A stretch of 64,000 nucleotides of DNA from Deltaproteobacteria bacterium. Lineage in GTDB: Bacteria; Myxococcota; Myxococcia; Myxococcales; 40CM-4-68-19. The DNA is taken from NCBI GenBank assembly GCA_005879805.1, contig VBKL01000065.1, positions 1 to 64,000 of the forward strand, written 5' to 3'. The notes under the pieces were generated by a model that was not told the DNA's origin, searched no databases, and saw only the letters and a program-made list of their open reading frames with translations. How positions within the stretch are numbered: the stretch's first letter is position 1; every line of letters starts with the position of its first letter. Of the stretch, positions 32,749-41,845 are shown piece after piece. The translations under genes were made by a program, and so were the position numbers.

Positions 32749-33988
32749 ACGCGGCGTAGGGAAGGTTCCAGAAGAGCGCCACGGCGGAGAAGCAGGCGTA
32801 GAGCACGCCGTAGACGAGATCCATCGAGCGCTCGCTGTGCAGGTAGAAGAGGAGGACGAACGCGGTCCCCATTCCGCCGAGCGCGATGAGTCGCGTCAGC
32901 AAGATCGGATCATTCCAGACGAGCCCGAGCCAGAGGTACGAGCTGACGTATCCGATGGGAAAGCGCAGGTTGGTGAGCACCGTCTCGAAGAGCGAAGCGG
33001 CACGCGCCAGAGGCGGCCGCTTCCAGACGATGCGGAAGAAGCGCAACTCCTCGCGTATGTAGCTGCGGTCCCAGCGCAGGTACATCTTGGCGAGCTTCCA
33101 GTAGGTGGTCGGGACGATGGTGTGGACCACCGCCGATCGCTGGTAGAGCGTGTCCCAGCCGCGGTCGAGCAGGTAGTTGGTGAGCGCCCGATCCTCTCCG
33201 TATGTGCAGGGCGCGCCGAGGAACTTCTGCGCCTTCCACTCGTCGAGCACTTCGATCACGGCCGCGCGCCGATAGGCCGCGAGCGCGCCCGGGCAGCAGT
33301 AAACGGTCCCGTACACCGACTGCACCGCGCGCAAGAGATCGAAGGAGAGAACGAAGTGCACGTGCAGCATGCGCGGGAGGAGTCCCGAGCGGCGATTGTA
33401 GACGCTCACCTTGCCGGCCACCGCGCCGACTCGCGGATCGCGGAACACACCGGCGAGCGAGAGAAGCGCTCCGCGATCGATCACGCTGTCGGAATCGATG
33501 GTGACCACCACGTCGCCCGACGCTCGCCGGAACCCCGCCTCGAGGGCGGCGCGTTTGCCGCGATTCTCGGGGAACCGGACTGCGGTGACCAGTCCGGGCC
33601 GTCGGCCGGCGGCGCGCCCGATGTGCTCCCAGGTGTCGTCGGTGCTCCCGTCGTCGACGACGAGGATCTGGAGGCGGCCGTGCGGATACTCGGCCGCCGC
33701 AGCCGATTCGATGGCTTCCAGCACCATCGCTCCCTCGTTGTAGGCGGGGATGATCACCGTCATCGCCGGCGCGTCGGCGAGCGTGGCGGGCGGCGCCGCC
33801 CGATAGCGGAACCAGAGCACGGTCCGGAAGCAGAGCAGGAGCATGCCCGACGCCGCCCAGAGGACTCCCGGTCCGCGGACCGGGCTGCGCAGGTGCGCAA
33901 CGAAATTGTCGCGGAAGAAGACCAGGACGATGGCGCACAGACCGCAGACGATGGCCGTACGGACGATCCGTTCCCAACGCTCGTTCAC
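32714..33988 (-). CDS. Glycosyltransferase family 2, hyaluronan/chitin-synthase-like
   Basis: MTVIIPAYNEGAMVLEAIESAAA...LVVDDGSTDDTWE...GDVVVTIDSDSVID...GEDRALTNYLLDRGWDTLYQRSAVVHT. Confidence 0.85.
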   Translation of the reverse strand: MNERWERIVRTAIVCGLCAIVLVFFRDNFVAHLRSPVRGPGVLWAASGMLLLCFRTVLWFRYRAAPPATLADAPAMTVIIPAYNEGAMVLEAIESAAAAEYPHGRLQILVVDDGSTDDTWEHIGRAAGRRPGLVTAVRFPENRGKRAALEAGFRRASGDVVVTIDSDSVIDRGALLSLAGVFRDPRVGAVAGKVSVYNRRSGLLPRMLHVHFVLSFDLLRAVQSVYGTVYCCPGALAAYRRAAVIEVLDEWKAQKFLGAPCTYGEDRALTNYLLDRGWDTLYQRSAVVHTIVPTTYWKLAKMYLRWDRSYIREELRFFRIVWKRPPLARAASLFETVLTNLRFPIGYVSSYLWLGLVWNDPILLTRLIALGGMGTAFVLLFYLHSERSMDLVYGVLYACFSAVALFWNLPYAAFTARSRSWLTR

Positions 33989-34110
33989 GTGCCGGTGGAC
34001 ACCGGCCGCCGCAGTGCGATGCGTCGCGAAACGAAAGTGAAACGAGGGCGGTCCGCGGAGATGCGCGAGGCAGGCGTCGAGCTGGTGCGGAGCGCGGAGG
34101 TTCGCGCCGA

Positions 34111-34809
34111 TCAGACCGCCGCACGGCCGGCGAATCGGTAGAGCTCGGCCGGCCGGTGATAGACCTCGCGCTGCGCCTCGCCCGTCGCCTCCAGCTGACC
34201 GGAGGCGACCATGCGCCGGCGGAACGAGTCCTTGTTGAGCGGCCGCTGCAGCACCGTCTCATGGACGCGCTGCAGGTCGAGCAGGGTGAAGGTCTCGGGA
34301 AGCAGGTGGAAGGCGATGGGCGTGTACTCGAGCTTGCCGCGCAGCCGCTGCACGGCCATTCCGAGCATGGCGGCATGATCGAAGGCGAGTCCCAGCTCGC
34401 CGCCGTCGGTCTTCGCCCCGACCGGTCCTCCGGTCTCCCCCTCCCAGGGGACGTCCAGGCGCGCAAGCGTGAAGGCGTCCTGCACCGGGACCCGGCTACG
34501 CGGCACGAGCGCGAAGTAGACGACGGAGAGTACCCGCCCGCGCGGATGGCGCCGCGGCGCTCCGAAGGTGTACAGCTGCTCGACGTAGACCCGCTTCAAC
34601 CCGGTCTGCTCCCGCAGGATGCGCCTCGCGGCGTCGTCGAGCGACTCGTCCCCTTGCAAGAACCCGCCGGGAATCGCATAGCGACCCCGGAAGGGGCTCT
34701 CCCGGCGGCGGCGCAAGAGCGTCCACAGCGCCTCGTCGAAGGCGGACAGGAAGATCACGTCCACCGACACCGAGAGCCGGTGGAATGCCAGCGTACCGTT
34801 GTTCGCCAT
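34111..34809 (-). CDS. NrtR-type NUDIX-like regulator with C-terminal winged helix
   Basis: RRRESPFRGRYAIPGGFLQGDESLDDAARRILREQTGL; C-terminal HLLPETFTLLDLQRVHETVLQRPLNKDSFRRRM. Confidence 0.8.
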   Translation of the reverse strand: MANNGTLAFHRLSVSVDVIFLSAFDEALWTLLRRRRESPFRGRYAIPGGFLQGDESLDDAARRILREQTGLKRVYVEQLYTFGAPRRHPRGRVLSVVYFALVPRSRVPVQDAFTLARLDVPWEGETGGPVGAKTDGGELGLAFDHAAMLGMAVQRLRGKLEYTPIAFHLLPETFTLLDLQRVHETVLQRPLNKDSFRRRMVASGQLEATGEAQREVYHRPAELYRFAGRAAV

Positions 34810-34879
34810 CCTTCCCCCGGGCGGCGATCGTGCGTGCGCCACGATTCTATGCATGGTGCAGATTCGTCAAGCTGGTAGC

Positions 34880-35506
34880 ATGCGCGCCATGATCCGATTC
34901 GCAATGCTCGCAGCTGCGGCCGCCCTGCTCGCCGCCCCCAAGGACAAACCCTCGAAAGGGTCCAAGGAGGTCTACGCGACCTTCGTCACGAGCGAAGGCA
35001 AGATCGGCGTCCGTCTTTTTCCCGACCAGAAGCCCAACGCCGTGAAGAACTTCGTCGATCTGGCCCAGGGCAAGAAGGAGTGGACCGACCCGCGGAACGG
35101 CAAGAAATCGAAGAAACCGCTCTACGACGGGACCGTTTTCCATCGCGTGATCGAGGGGTTCATGATCCAGGGCGGGGACCCGCTCGGGCAGGGCACCGGT
35201 GGCCCGGGTTACTCGATCCCCGACGAGATCTCCCAGGGCGAGCGGTACTTCGACAAGGCTTGCCAGCTCGCCTACGCAAACTCGGGACCCAACACCAATG
35301 GATCACAATTCTTCATCACCGAGGTCCCGGCTGCACACTTGAATGCGCGCCGATGCCCGGACAGCCCTTCCGGCGTCTGCGGCTACGTGCGTTTCGGCGA
35401 AGGCGTGTGCGGGTGCGATCTCGTCGCGAAGATCGCGGCCCTCGGGAACGACAAGACGACGCTCAAGAAGGTGGAGATCTCCAGCAAGAAGCCGACCTGC
35501 AAGTAG
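34880..35506 (+). CDS. Cyclophilin-type peptidylprolyl isomerase
   Basis: FVTSEGKIGVRLFPDQKPNAVKNFVDLAQG...LYDGTVFHRVIEGFMIQGGDPLGQGTGGPGY...NTNGSQFFIT. Confidence 0.92.
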   Translation: MRAMIRFAMLAAAAALLAAPKDKPSKGSKEVYATFVTSEGKIGVRLFPDQKPNAVKNFVDLAQGKKEWTDPRNGKKSKKPLYDGTVFHRVIEGFMIQGGDPLGQGTGGPGYSIPDEISQGERYFDKACQLAYANSGPNTNGSQFFITEVPAAHLNARRCPDSPSGVCGYVRFGEGVCGCDLVAKIAALGNDKTTLKKVEISSKKPTCK

Positions 35507-35510
35507 CGAG

Positions 35511-37010
35511 TCAGCCCCACTTCTTCAGCGCGTACCCATAGGCGAGGTTGGTGCGCCCGGCGCCGCCCTCGGCGTAACGCACCTTGTAGTTGGAGAGCTG
35601 ATCGGTATCGAGCTCGGCCCGCCACGACGGCTTGTAGTCGTAGATGCGGGCGTTGTTCGCGCCGAAGATCGCGTTCTTCACCGGGCCGTCGGCCGGACCG
35701 AGCGGCGCGAGCGCGTACTTCTTCTGCATGTCGGCGGGGATCTCCAGCCGCCGCAGCGCTTCGATCTGCCACTGCGGCGAGCCGGTCCAGATGGCATCGG
35801 TGCCCCAGCAGACGTGGTCCGCGCCGAGGCCCTTGACGAGCTGTCCCATCATGAAGGCGGTCACGCGCGGGTCGGCGATGGTGGACTGGGCGAAGAGCTG
35901 TCCCACGTCGGCGTAGACGTTCTTGACGCCGAACTTCGCCGGCACCTCGGCGAGATCGGTCACCCATTCGATGCGGCCGGTGTTCTCGATCTGCGCCCAG
36001 GCCTGCTCGATGGGGGCGCCCGACCATCGAAAACCGCCGTGGTAGATGATGAAGTTGAGCTTGGGCCAGTCCTTCGCGGCCTTGCCGACGTCCCGGACGT
36101 CCGAGTATTCGAGCAGGTGTGGGTACTGCTTCTCGACCGAGGGCGGGAACAGCCCCTTGTGCACGCAGACGTTCTTCAAGCCGGCCTTGAGGAACTTCTC
36201 GTACGCGGGATAGACGAGCTTCTCGTCGTCCATCAGCCACGGATGCTTGGAGAGGTTCTTGTTGGTGTTGTCGCCGATCGTGTAGCCCTTCATCGAGTCG
36301 GGCTTCAGGTCCGCAATCGCGTGATCGATGCTCTCCATCCAGCCCGGATATCCGGGCGTGAAGATGGCGTGCGAGAGCATGCGCCGGGTGCCGGAAAGCC
36401 CGTTCACGTCGGCCCGCGCCTGCGCCTTCATCTCGTTGGTGAGGAACCAGTCCTCCGGCACTTCCGAGGGAGCGCCGCTGATGCAGGCCACCTTGGTATC
36501 GCTGTCGAGATAGATCTCCTTGAGGTAGTTCGCGAACATCAGATCGTCGATCGTCTGCTGCTTCTGCCCCAGCGCCGGATTCCATCCCGCCTTGCCCACC
36601 GCGTTGCGCTGGTTGACGAAGGTCTGGATCCGCGTTCCCGGCCGGAGGAAGTGCGTGTGCATGTCCATGATGAACTGCTTGGAGAGCTTCTTCGCCCGCG
36701 CATCGGCGTGCTCGGGGGTGGCCGCCTCCGCCTCGGACACGCCGAAGAGGCGCCCGTAGGTGCGGTTCATGGCGAGGAACGCCGTCGCCATTCCCGCGGC
36801 CGACTGGAAGAAGCGACGCCGGCTCATGCCGAGATGGGCCGCGGCCTCGGTGCCCATCGCCTTCACTCGCGCTTCGAACTCGCGCTGCTTGGGCGTCTGC
36901 GGACCCGGCATGAACTCATCGCTCGAGACGCTCTGCACCGGGATCGGCGCCGGAAACAGCGACTCCGCAGAGACGAGCTTCGCAAGCTCTTCCTCGGAAA
37001 GGAACCCCAT
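35511..37010 (-). CDS. Amidohydrolase family protein with Tat-like signal
   Basis: MSRRRFFQSAAGMATAFLA; MDMHTHFLRPGT; VNGLSGTRRMLSHAIFTPGYPGW; HVCWGTDAIWTGSPQWQIEALRRLEIP. Confidence 0.8.
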   Translation of the reverse strand: MGFLSEEELAKLVSAESLFPAPIPVQSVSSDEFMPGPQTPKQREFEARVKAMGTEAAAHLGMSRRRFFQSAAGMATAFLAMNRTYGRLFGVSEAEAATPEHADARAKKLSKQFIMDMHTHFLRPGTRIQTFVNQRNAVGKAGWNPALGQKQQTIDDLMFANYLKEIYLDSDTKVACISGAPSEVPEDWFLTNEMKAQARADVNGLSGTRRMLSHAIFTPGYPGWMESIDHAIADLKPDSMKGYTIGDNTNKNLSKHPWLMDDEKLVYPAYEKFLKAGLKNVCVHKGLFPPSVEKQYPHLLEYSDVRDVGKAAKDWPKLNFIIYHGGFRWSGAPIEQAWAQIENTGRIEWVTDLAEVPAKFGVKNVYADVGQLFAQSTIADPRVTAFMMGQLVKGLGADHVCWGTDAIWTGSPQWQIEALRRLEIPADMQKKYALAPLGPADGPVKNAIFGANNARIYDYKPSWRAELDTDQLSNYKVRYAEGGAGRTNLAYGYALKKWG

Positions 37011-37089
37011 GGGAGATCTCCCTCAAGACGGATATGGCAGTGTGGTCCAGATCGCTGGTCCAGGAAAAGGGGGCCCCATGGCAGGTACC

Positions 37090-37340
37090 ATCTCCTCGCT
37101 CAGCTACGCGCCGCGCTGGAAGGCGATCTCGATCGGGTCGCGAATTGCGTCAGCGTCCGAGGTTTCGTGAACGCCACGCCGGAGTTCCTCGATCATCCGA
37201 AGGTCGTCAACGGCGCCTCCGAGCTGTTCGTCTCCGTCTTCGGTGAGGCGGGGCGGCACGCCCGCACCGCCATCGGCGCCGGAGGTCTTCCCTACGGCGT
37301 CGCGGTCGAGGTGGACGCCGTGTTCGCAGTCGCGAAATGA
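37090..37340 (+). pseudogene. RidA-family C-terminal fragment
   Basis: HLLAQLRAALEGDLDRVANCVSVRGFVNATPEFLDHPKVVNGASELFVSVFGEAGRHARTAIGAGGLPYGVAVEVDAVFAVAK; N-terminal half not found upstream in any frame. Confidence 0.65.
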
Positions 37341-37359
37341 GGCGTTAGAATCCTCCGCG

Positions 37360-37926
37360 ATGCCGTCGAGAAGCGAGATGCTGGCCGTCCTGGGCGAGAA
37401 GCGGCGCGCGTTTCTTTCCTTCCTGGAAAAGCGCGTCGGCCGCAAGGATCTCGCTGAGGACGTGCTCCAGGATGCCTTCTCGCGCAGCCTCGACAAGGTG
37501 CCGCTCGAGGGAGAGGAGTCGGCGGTGGCCTGGTTCTACCGGGCGCTGCGCAACGCGGTAGTCGACCACTACCGGCGAAACGGGGCGAACGACCGCGCAC
37601 TCGCGACGCTGGCGCGCGAGTTGGAAGAGCAGGTCGAGCCCGATCTCGACGAGCGGAACGCCGTGTGCCGCTGCGTGTCGCGCCTGTCCGAGACATTGAA
37701 GCCGGAATATGCCGCGGCGCTGCGGCGCATCGACGTGGACGGCGTGCCGGTCCAGGACTACGCGGCGGAAGCGGGCATCACCGCCAACAACGCGGGCGTC
37801 CGCGTCTTCCGCGCCCGCCAGGCGCTCCGCAAGCGGGTCGTCCGCTGGTGCGGTTCCTGCGCGGAGCGCGGCTGCATCGACTGCACTTGCGGGGAGCCCG
37901 GCAGTACGGGCTGCGCGCACTCCTGA
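37360..37926 (+). CDS. ECF sigma factor with C-terminal Cys-rich tail
   Basis: RKDLAEDVLQDAFSRSLDK...AVAWFYRALRNAVVDHYRR...YAAEAGITANNAGVRVFRARQALRKRVVRWCGSCAERGCIDCTCGEPGSTGCAHS. Confidence 0.85.
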   Translation: MPSRSEMLAVLGEKRRAFLSFLEKRVGRKDLAEDVLQDAFSRSLDKVPLEGEESAVAWFYRALRNAVVDHYRRNGANDRALATLARELEEQVEPDLDERNAVCRCVSRLSETLKPEYAAALRRIDVDGVPVQDYAAEAGITANNAGVRVFRARQALRKRVVRWCGSCAERGCIDCTCGEPGSTGCAHS

Positions 37927-37967
37927 GCGACGGGGAGCGACCGCCTCCCCGCCGCCTCAGGCCGCGG

Positions 37968-38063
37968 TTACTTCGTGGTGGGGCAGGCGCACGCGCCGCC
38001 GCAGGTGCAGTTCGTCTGGCAAGCGCAGTTCTCGCAGCGGGTCTGGTTCTTGTTCGAAGTCAT
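37968..38063 (-). CDS. 31-aa Cys-rich metallothionein-like peptide (below ORF-track length cutoff)
   Basis: Manual translation MTSNKNQTRCENCACQTNCTCGGACACPTTK*: 7 Cys in C-x2-C-x-C-x3-C-x-C-x3-C-x-C spacing; AGGAGA ribosome-binding site upstream of the ATG. Confidence 0.65.
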   Translation of the reverse strand: MTSNKNQTRCENCACQTNCTCGGACACPTTK

Positions 38064-38135
38064 CGGGTCTTCTCCTGTTCGCGGCGCGCCGTCTTGCGCG
38101 CTGTCACAGGGGCAAACGCAGACCGCGCCGCCGCA

Positions 38136-40733
38136 TTACACCTGGTGCAGGCTTTCTTCCGCCCACGCTTCCTGCGAGGTGGAACGCTGCGCTGTGGAAA
38201 GGAAGCGCGCGAGATAGGACGCCGTGCGGCTCTGCCGTGAGCGCGAAACGTCGGCGGGCGTTCCCGCGGCGACGATGCGGCCACCCTCCTCGCCCGCGCC
38301 CGGTCCGATGTCGATGACGTAGTCGCTCGCCGCGACGACGCGCATGTCGTGCTCGACGACGATCACGGTGTTGCCCGCTTCGACCATGCCGTCCAGCTGA
38401 GCCAGGAGACGCTCCACGTCCGCGGGATGGAGGCCCGTGGTCGGCTCGTCGAGGACGTAGAGGGTGTCGCCCCGCTGCATGCGCTGCAGCTCGGTGGCGA
38501 GCTTGATCCGCTGCGCCTCGCCGCCCGACAGCTCCGTCGCGGGCTGTCCCAATCGCAGATACCCGAGCCCGACTTCACGCAACACGTCGAGCGCGCGTGC
38601 CACCTGAGGCTCCGCGGCAAAGAATTCCCGCGCTCCGTCGACCGTCATGCCGAGGACCTCGGCGATGTTCTTGCCACGGTATTGGATCTCGAGCGTGTCC
38701 GCGTTGTAGCGCCTGCCGTGGCAGACGGGGCACGGCGCGTACACGCTCGGGAGGAAGAGCAGCTCCACGAAGACGAATCCCTCGCCCTCGCAGTTCTCGC
38801 AGCGTCCCTTGGCGACGTTGAAGGAGAACCGCCCCGCGTCGTAACGACGGGCGCGGGCCGCCTTGGTGGCCGCGAATAGCTTGCGCACGTGATCGAAGAG
38901 GCCCGTGTAGGTGGCGAGGTTCGAGCGTGGCGTGCGGCCGATCGGTTTCTGATCGACGCGAACGAGGCGCTTGATGTGTTCCATGCCGCCCGCGATCCGT
39001 CCGATGGTGGCGGGCAGTGGGTGCGCTGGCCCTTCCGTCTCTTCTGCTTCGGCGGATAGATCGTCGCCGAGGTGGGGCGCGACGAGCTCGACGAGGACCT
39101 GGCTCACCAGGCTCGACTTGCCGGATCCCGAGATGCCGGTCACCGCGGTGAGCGTGCCGAGCGGGAACTCCACGTCCAGATCGTGGAGGTTGTTCCGCGT
39201 GACGCCTTCGAGGCCCAACCAGCCGTGCGGCTCGCGCGGCTGCCTCGGCGGAGGCGGACCTTCGCGGAACAGGTAGCGCCCCGTCTCCGACACGGCCACC
39301 TCGGCGAGCCCTTCCGGCGGACCGCTGTAGAGGATCTTCCCGCCGTGCTCGCCGGCTTTCGGGCCGACGTCCACGATCCAGTCGGCGCGCCGGACCACGT
39401 CGAGATCGTGCTCGACGACAAAGAGCGAGTTCCCCGATGCCTTGAGCTTGTCGAGCGCCCGCAGCAGCGCTTCGGTGTCGGCGGGATGCAGCCCCGCGCA
39501 CGGCTCGTCGAGCACGTAGACGACGCCGAAGAGATTCGACCGCACCTGGGTGGCGAGGCGGAGTCGCTGCAGCTCCCCGGGCGATAGCGTCGGAGTGCTC
39601 CGCTCCATCGCGAGATACCCGAGGCCGAGGTCGAGGAGCACTTCGATGCGGGAGACCATGTCCTCGGCGATGCGCCGCGCGACGATGGCCTTCTCCGGGT
39701 GCTCCGCGGCCATTTTCCATAGGAGAGCGGCGGTGCCGTCCTCCGTCGGAGCGAGCAGCGCGGCGAGGCGCGCGAGCGGCAGGCGGGAGATCTCCGCGAT
39801 GTCGAGCCCCGCGAAGGTGACCGAGAGTGCCTCCGGGCGCAGGCGCTTCCCGTGGCACGTCGGGCACGCGCTAGAGATCATGTAGCGGGCAACGCGTTTT
39901 TTGATCGAGGCGCTCTCGGTGTTAGCGAAAGTGTCGAGGACGTACTTCTTCGCGCTGGTGAAGGTGCCCTGGTAGTCGGGAGGCTCGCGCCGCCGGATCG
40001 CTCGCTTGATCTCCGCGTGGTCGAGGCCGCCGTACACCGGAACCGTCGGCTGCTCGTCGGTGAAGAGGATCCACTGGCGGTCCTTCCTGGGCAGTTCGCG
40101 CCAGGGACGGTCGACGTCGTAGCCGAGGGTGATGAGGATGTCGCGCAGGTTCTGGCCGTGCCAGGCGGGAGGCCAGGCCGCGATGGCGCGCTCGCGGATG
40201 GTGAGCGAATCGTCCGGGACCATCGACCGCTCCGTCACCTGGTAGATCCGTCCCAGCCCGTGGCAGGAAGGGCAAGCGCCCTGGGGTGTGTTGGGCGAGA
40301 ACGACTCGGCGTCGAGGTGCTCTTGATCGGGCGGATAATTGCCGGCCCGCGAGTAGAGCATGCGCAGGAGGTTGGAAAGCGTGGTGACGCTGCCGACCGA
40401 GGAGCGCGAGGTCGCCGCCCCGCGCTGCTGCTGCAGGGCCACGGCGGGCGGCAGGCCGTCGATCTCGTCCACCTCCGGGACGCCCATCTGATCGAAGAGG
40501 CGCCTCGCGTAGGGGGTGACCGATTCGAGGTATCTGCGCTGCGCTTCGGCGTAGAGGGTGCCGAAGGCGAGCGAGGACTTGCCCGACCCCGAAATGCCGC
40601 TGAAGACGACCAGGGCGTCCCGGGGAATGCGCAGGTCGACGTTCTTGAGATTGTGGGTGCGCGCCCCGCGTACGCGCACGAACCCGCCGTCCCTGCTTGC
40701 GGCTGCTCGGTCGACCCGGGGCGGCAACTTCAT
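38136..40733 (-). CDS. UvrA-like excinuclease ATPase (UvrA2 class)
   Basis: VVFSGISGSGKSSLAFGTLYAEAQRRYLES...TPQGACPSCHGLGR...TELSGGEAQRIKLATELQR...LYVLDEPTTGLHPADVERLL. Confidence 0.9.
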   Translation of the reverse strand: MKLPPRVDRAAASRDGGFVRVRGARTHNLKNVDLRIPRDALVVFSGISGSGKSSLAFGTLYAEAQRRYLESVTPYARRLFDQMGVPEVDEIDGLPPAVALQQQRGAATSRSSVGSVTTLSNLLRMLYSRAGNYPPDQEHLDAESFSPNTPQGACPSCHGLGRIYQVTERSMVPDDSLTIRERAIAAWPPAWHGQNLRDILITLGYDVDRPWRELPRKDRQWILFTDEQPTVPVYGGLDHAEIKRAIRRREPPDYQGTFTSAKKYVLDTFANTESASIKKRVARYMISSACPTCHGKRLRPEALSVTFAGLDIAEISRLPLARLAALLAPTEDGTAALLWKMAAEHPEKAIVARRIAEDMVSRIEVLLDLGLGYLAMERSTPTLSPGELQRLRLATQVRSNLFGVVYVLDEPCAGLHPADTEALLRALDKLKASGNSLFVVEHDLDVVRRADWIVDVGPKAGEHGGKILYSGPPEGLAEVAVSETGRYLFREGPPPPRQPREPHGWLGLEGVTRNNLHDLDVEFPLGTLTAVTGISGSGKSSLVSQVLVELVAPHLGDDLSAEAEETEGPAHPLPATIGRIAGGMEHIKRLVRVDQKPIGRTPRSNLATYTGLFDHVRKLFAATKAARARRYDAGRFSFNVAKGRCENCEGEGFVFVELLFLPSVYAPCPVCHGRRYNADTLEIQYRGKNIAEVLGMTVDGAREFFAAEPQVARALDVLREVGLGYLRLGQPATELSGGEAQRIKLATELQRMQRGDTLYVLDEPTTGLHPADVERLLAQLDGMVEAGNTVIVVEHDMRVVAASDYVIDIGPGAGEEGGRIVAAGTPADVSRSRQSRTASYLARFLSTAQRSTSQEAWAEESLHQV

Positions 40734-40754
40734 CTGTGGAAAGTAGGTCGCGGA

Positions 40755-41765
40755 TCAGGGGATGAGCACGGCCCGGAAGCGGATGCGATTGTCCATCACC
40801 TTGGCGAGCGCGGCGTCCGCCTGATCGAGCTTGAACGTCTCCGTCCGCGGGCGCACGCCTGTCAGCGCGCTGAACGACATCGTCTCCTCGGAGTCGATCG
40901 AGCTTCCGCTCGGCCAGCCCGCTATGGTCCTTCCGCTGAGGAGCGCGAAGGCCGACACCGTCAGAGGCTCGAACGGCGCCGCGACCAGGAGCAGCTTTCC
41001 CCGCGGCTTGAGCCCGTCGATGGTGCTGGTGATGGCCTCGCTGTGCGGCGCCGTGGCGAGCACCAGGTCCGCTCCGCCCAGCTTCTTCAGCCCTTCGGCG
41101 GCCGAGATCTTCTCGGTGTCCAGGTACTCGTGCGCTCCGAGGTGCCGGGCCAGGTCCTCCTTGTCGGCGCCGCGGGAGATGGCGACCGTGCGGAACCCCA
41201 TGTTGGCGGAGTACTGGAGCGCGAGATGGCCGAGGCCGCCGATTCCCTGCACGGCCACGGTATCCCCCGCCCGCGCACCGCTGTTGCGTAGCGAGTTGTA
41301 GGTGGTGACCCCGGCGCACAGCAGGGGAGCCGCCTCGAGCGCGGTCAGCTTGTCGGGAAGGCGCGCCACCGCCTCGACGGGCGAGACCATGTATTCCGCA
41401 AATCCGCCATCGTGGCTGATTCCAGTGATCTTCGCCTGCTCGCAATTGATGAACCATCCCTTCCGGCAGGCCGTGCATCGGAAGCAATGGCCGCCGTGCC
41501 AACCCACACCCACGCGCTCGCCCGTCTTCCACCCGGTCACTCCCGACCCGACGGCGTGAATGCGTCCGGCGATCTCGTGCCCGGGTACGCGCGGTAGCTG
41601 GAGGCCGGGGAAGGCGCCGGCCTTGATCATGGCGTCGCTGTGACATACGCCACACGCCTCCACCTTGATCCGCAGCTGTCCCGGTCCCGGCTCGGGGATG
41701 TCGCGGTCCACGAGCTCGAACGGAGCCCCCGCCTTCGAAACCTGGACGGCCTTCATGGTCGGCAT
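40755..41765 (-). CDS. Zinc-dependent alcohol dehydrogenase
   Basis: VEACGVCHSDAMIKAG...PRVPGHEIAGRIHAVG...VGVGWHGGHCFRCTACRKGWFINC...VQGIGGLGHLALQYSANMG. Confidence 0.92.
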   Translation of the reverse strand: MPTMKAVQVSKAGAPFELVDRDIPEPGPGQLRIKVEACGVCHSDAMIKAGAFPGLQLPRVPGHEIAGRIHAVGSGVTGWKTGERVGVGWHGGHCFRCTACRKGWFINCEQAKITGISHDGGFAEYMVSPVEAVARLPDKLTALEAAPLLCAGVTTYNSLRNSGARAGDTVAVQGIGGLGHLALQYSANMGFRTVAISRGADKEDLARHLGAHEYLDTEKISAAEGLKKLGGADLVLATAPHSEAITSTIDGLKPRGKLLLVAAPFEPLTVSAFALLSGRTIAGWPSGSSIDSEETMSFSALTGVRPRTETFKLDQADAALAKVMDNRIRFRAVLIP

Positions 41766-41845
41766 CGGTCCTCCTCGCCATGACTTCCATCACCAAGGGA
41801 TTCCGGCTGCAAGCGCGAGTCGTGCGCGCTATGCTTCGCCCTCCG

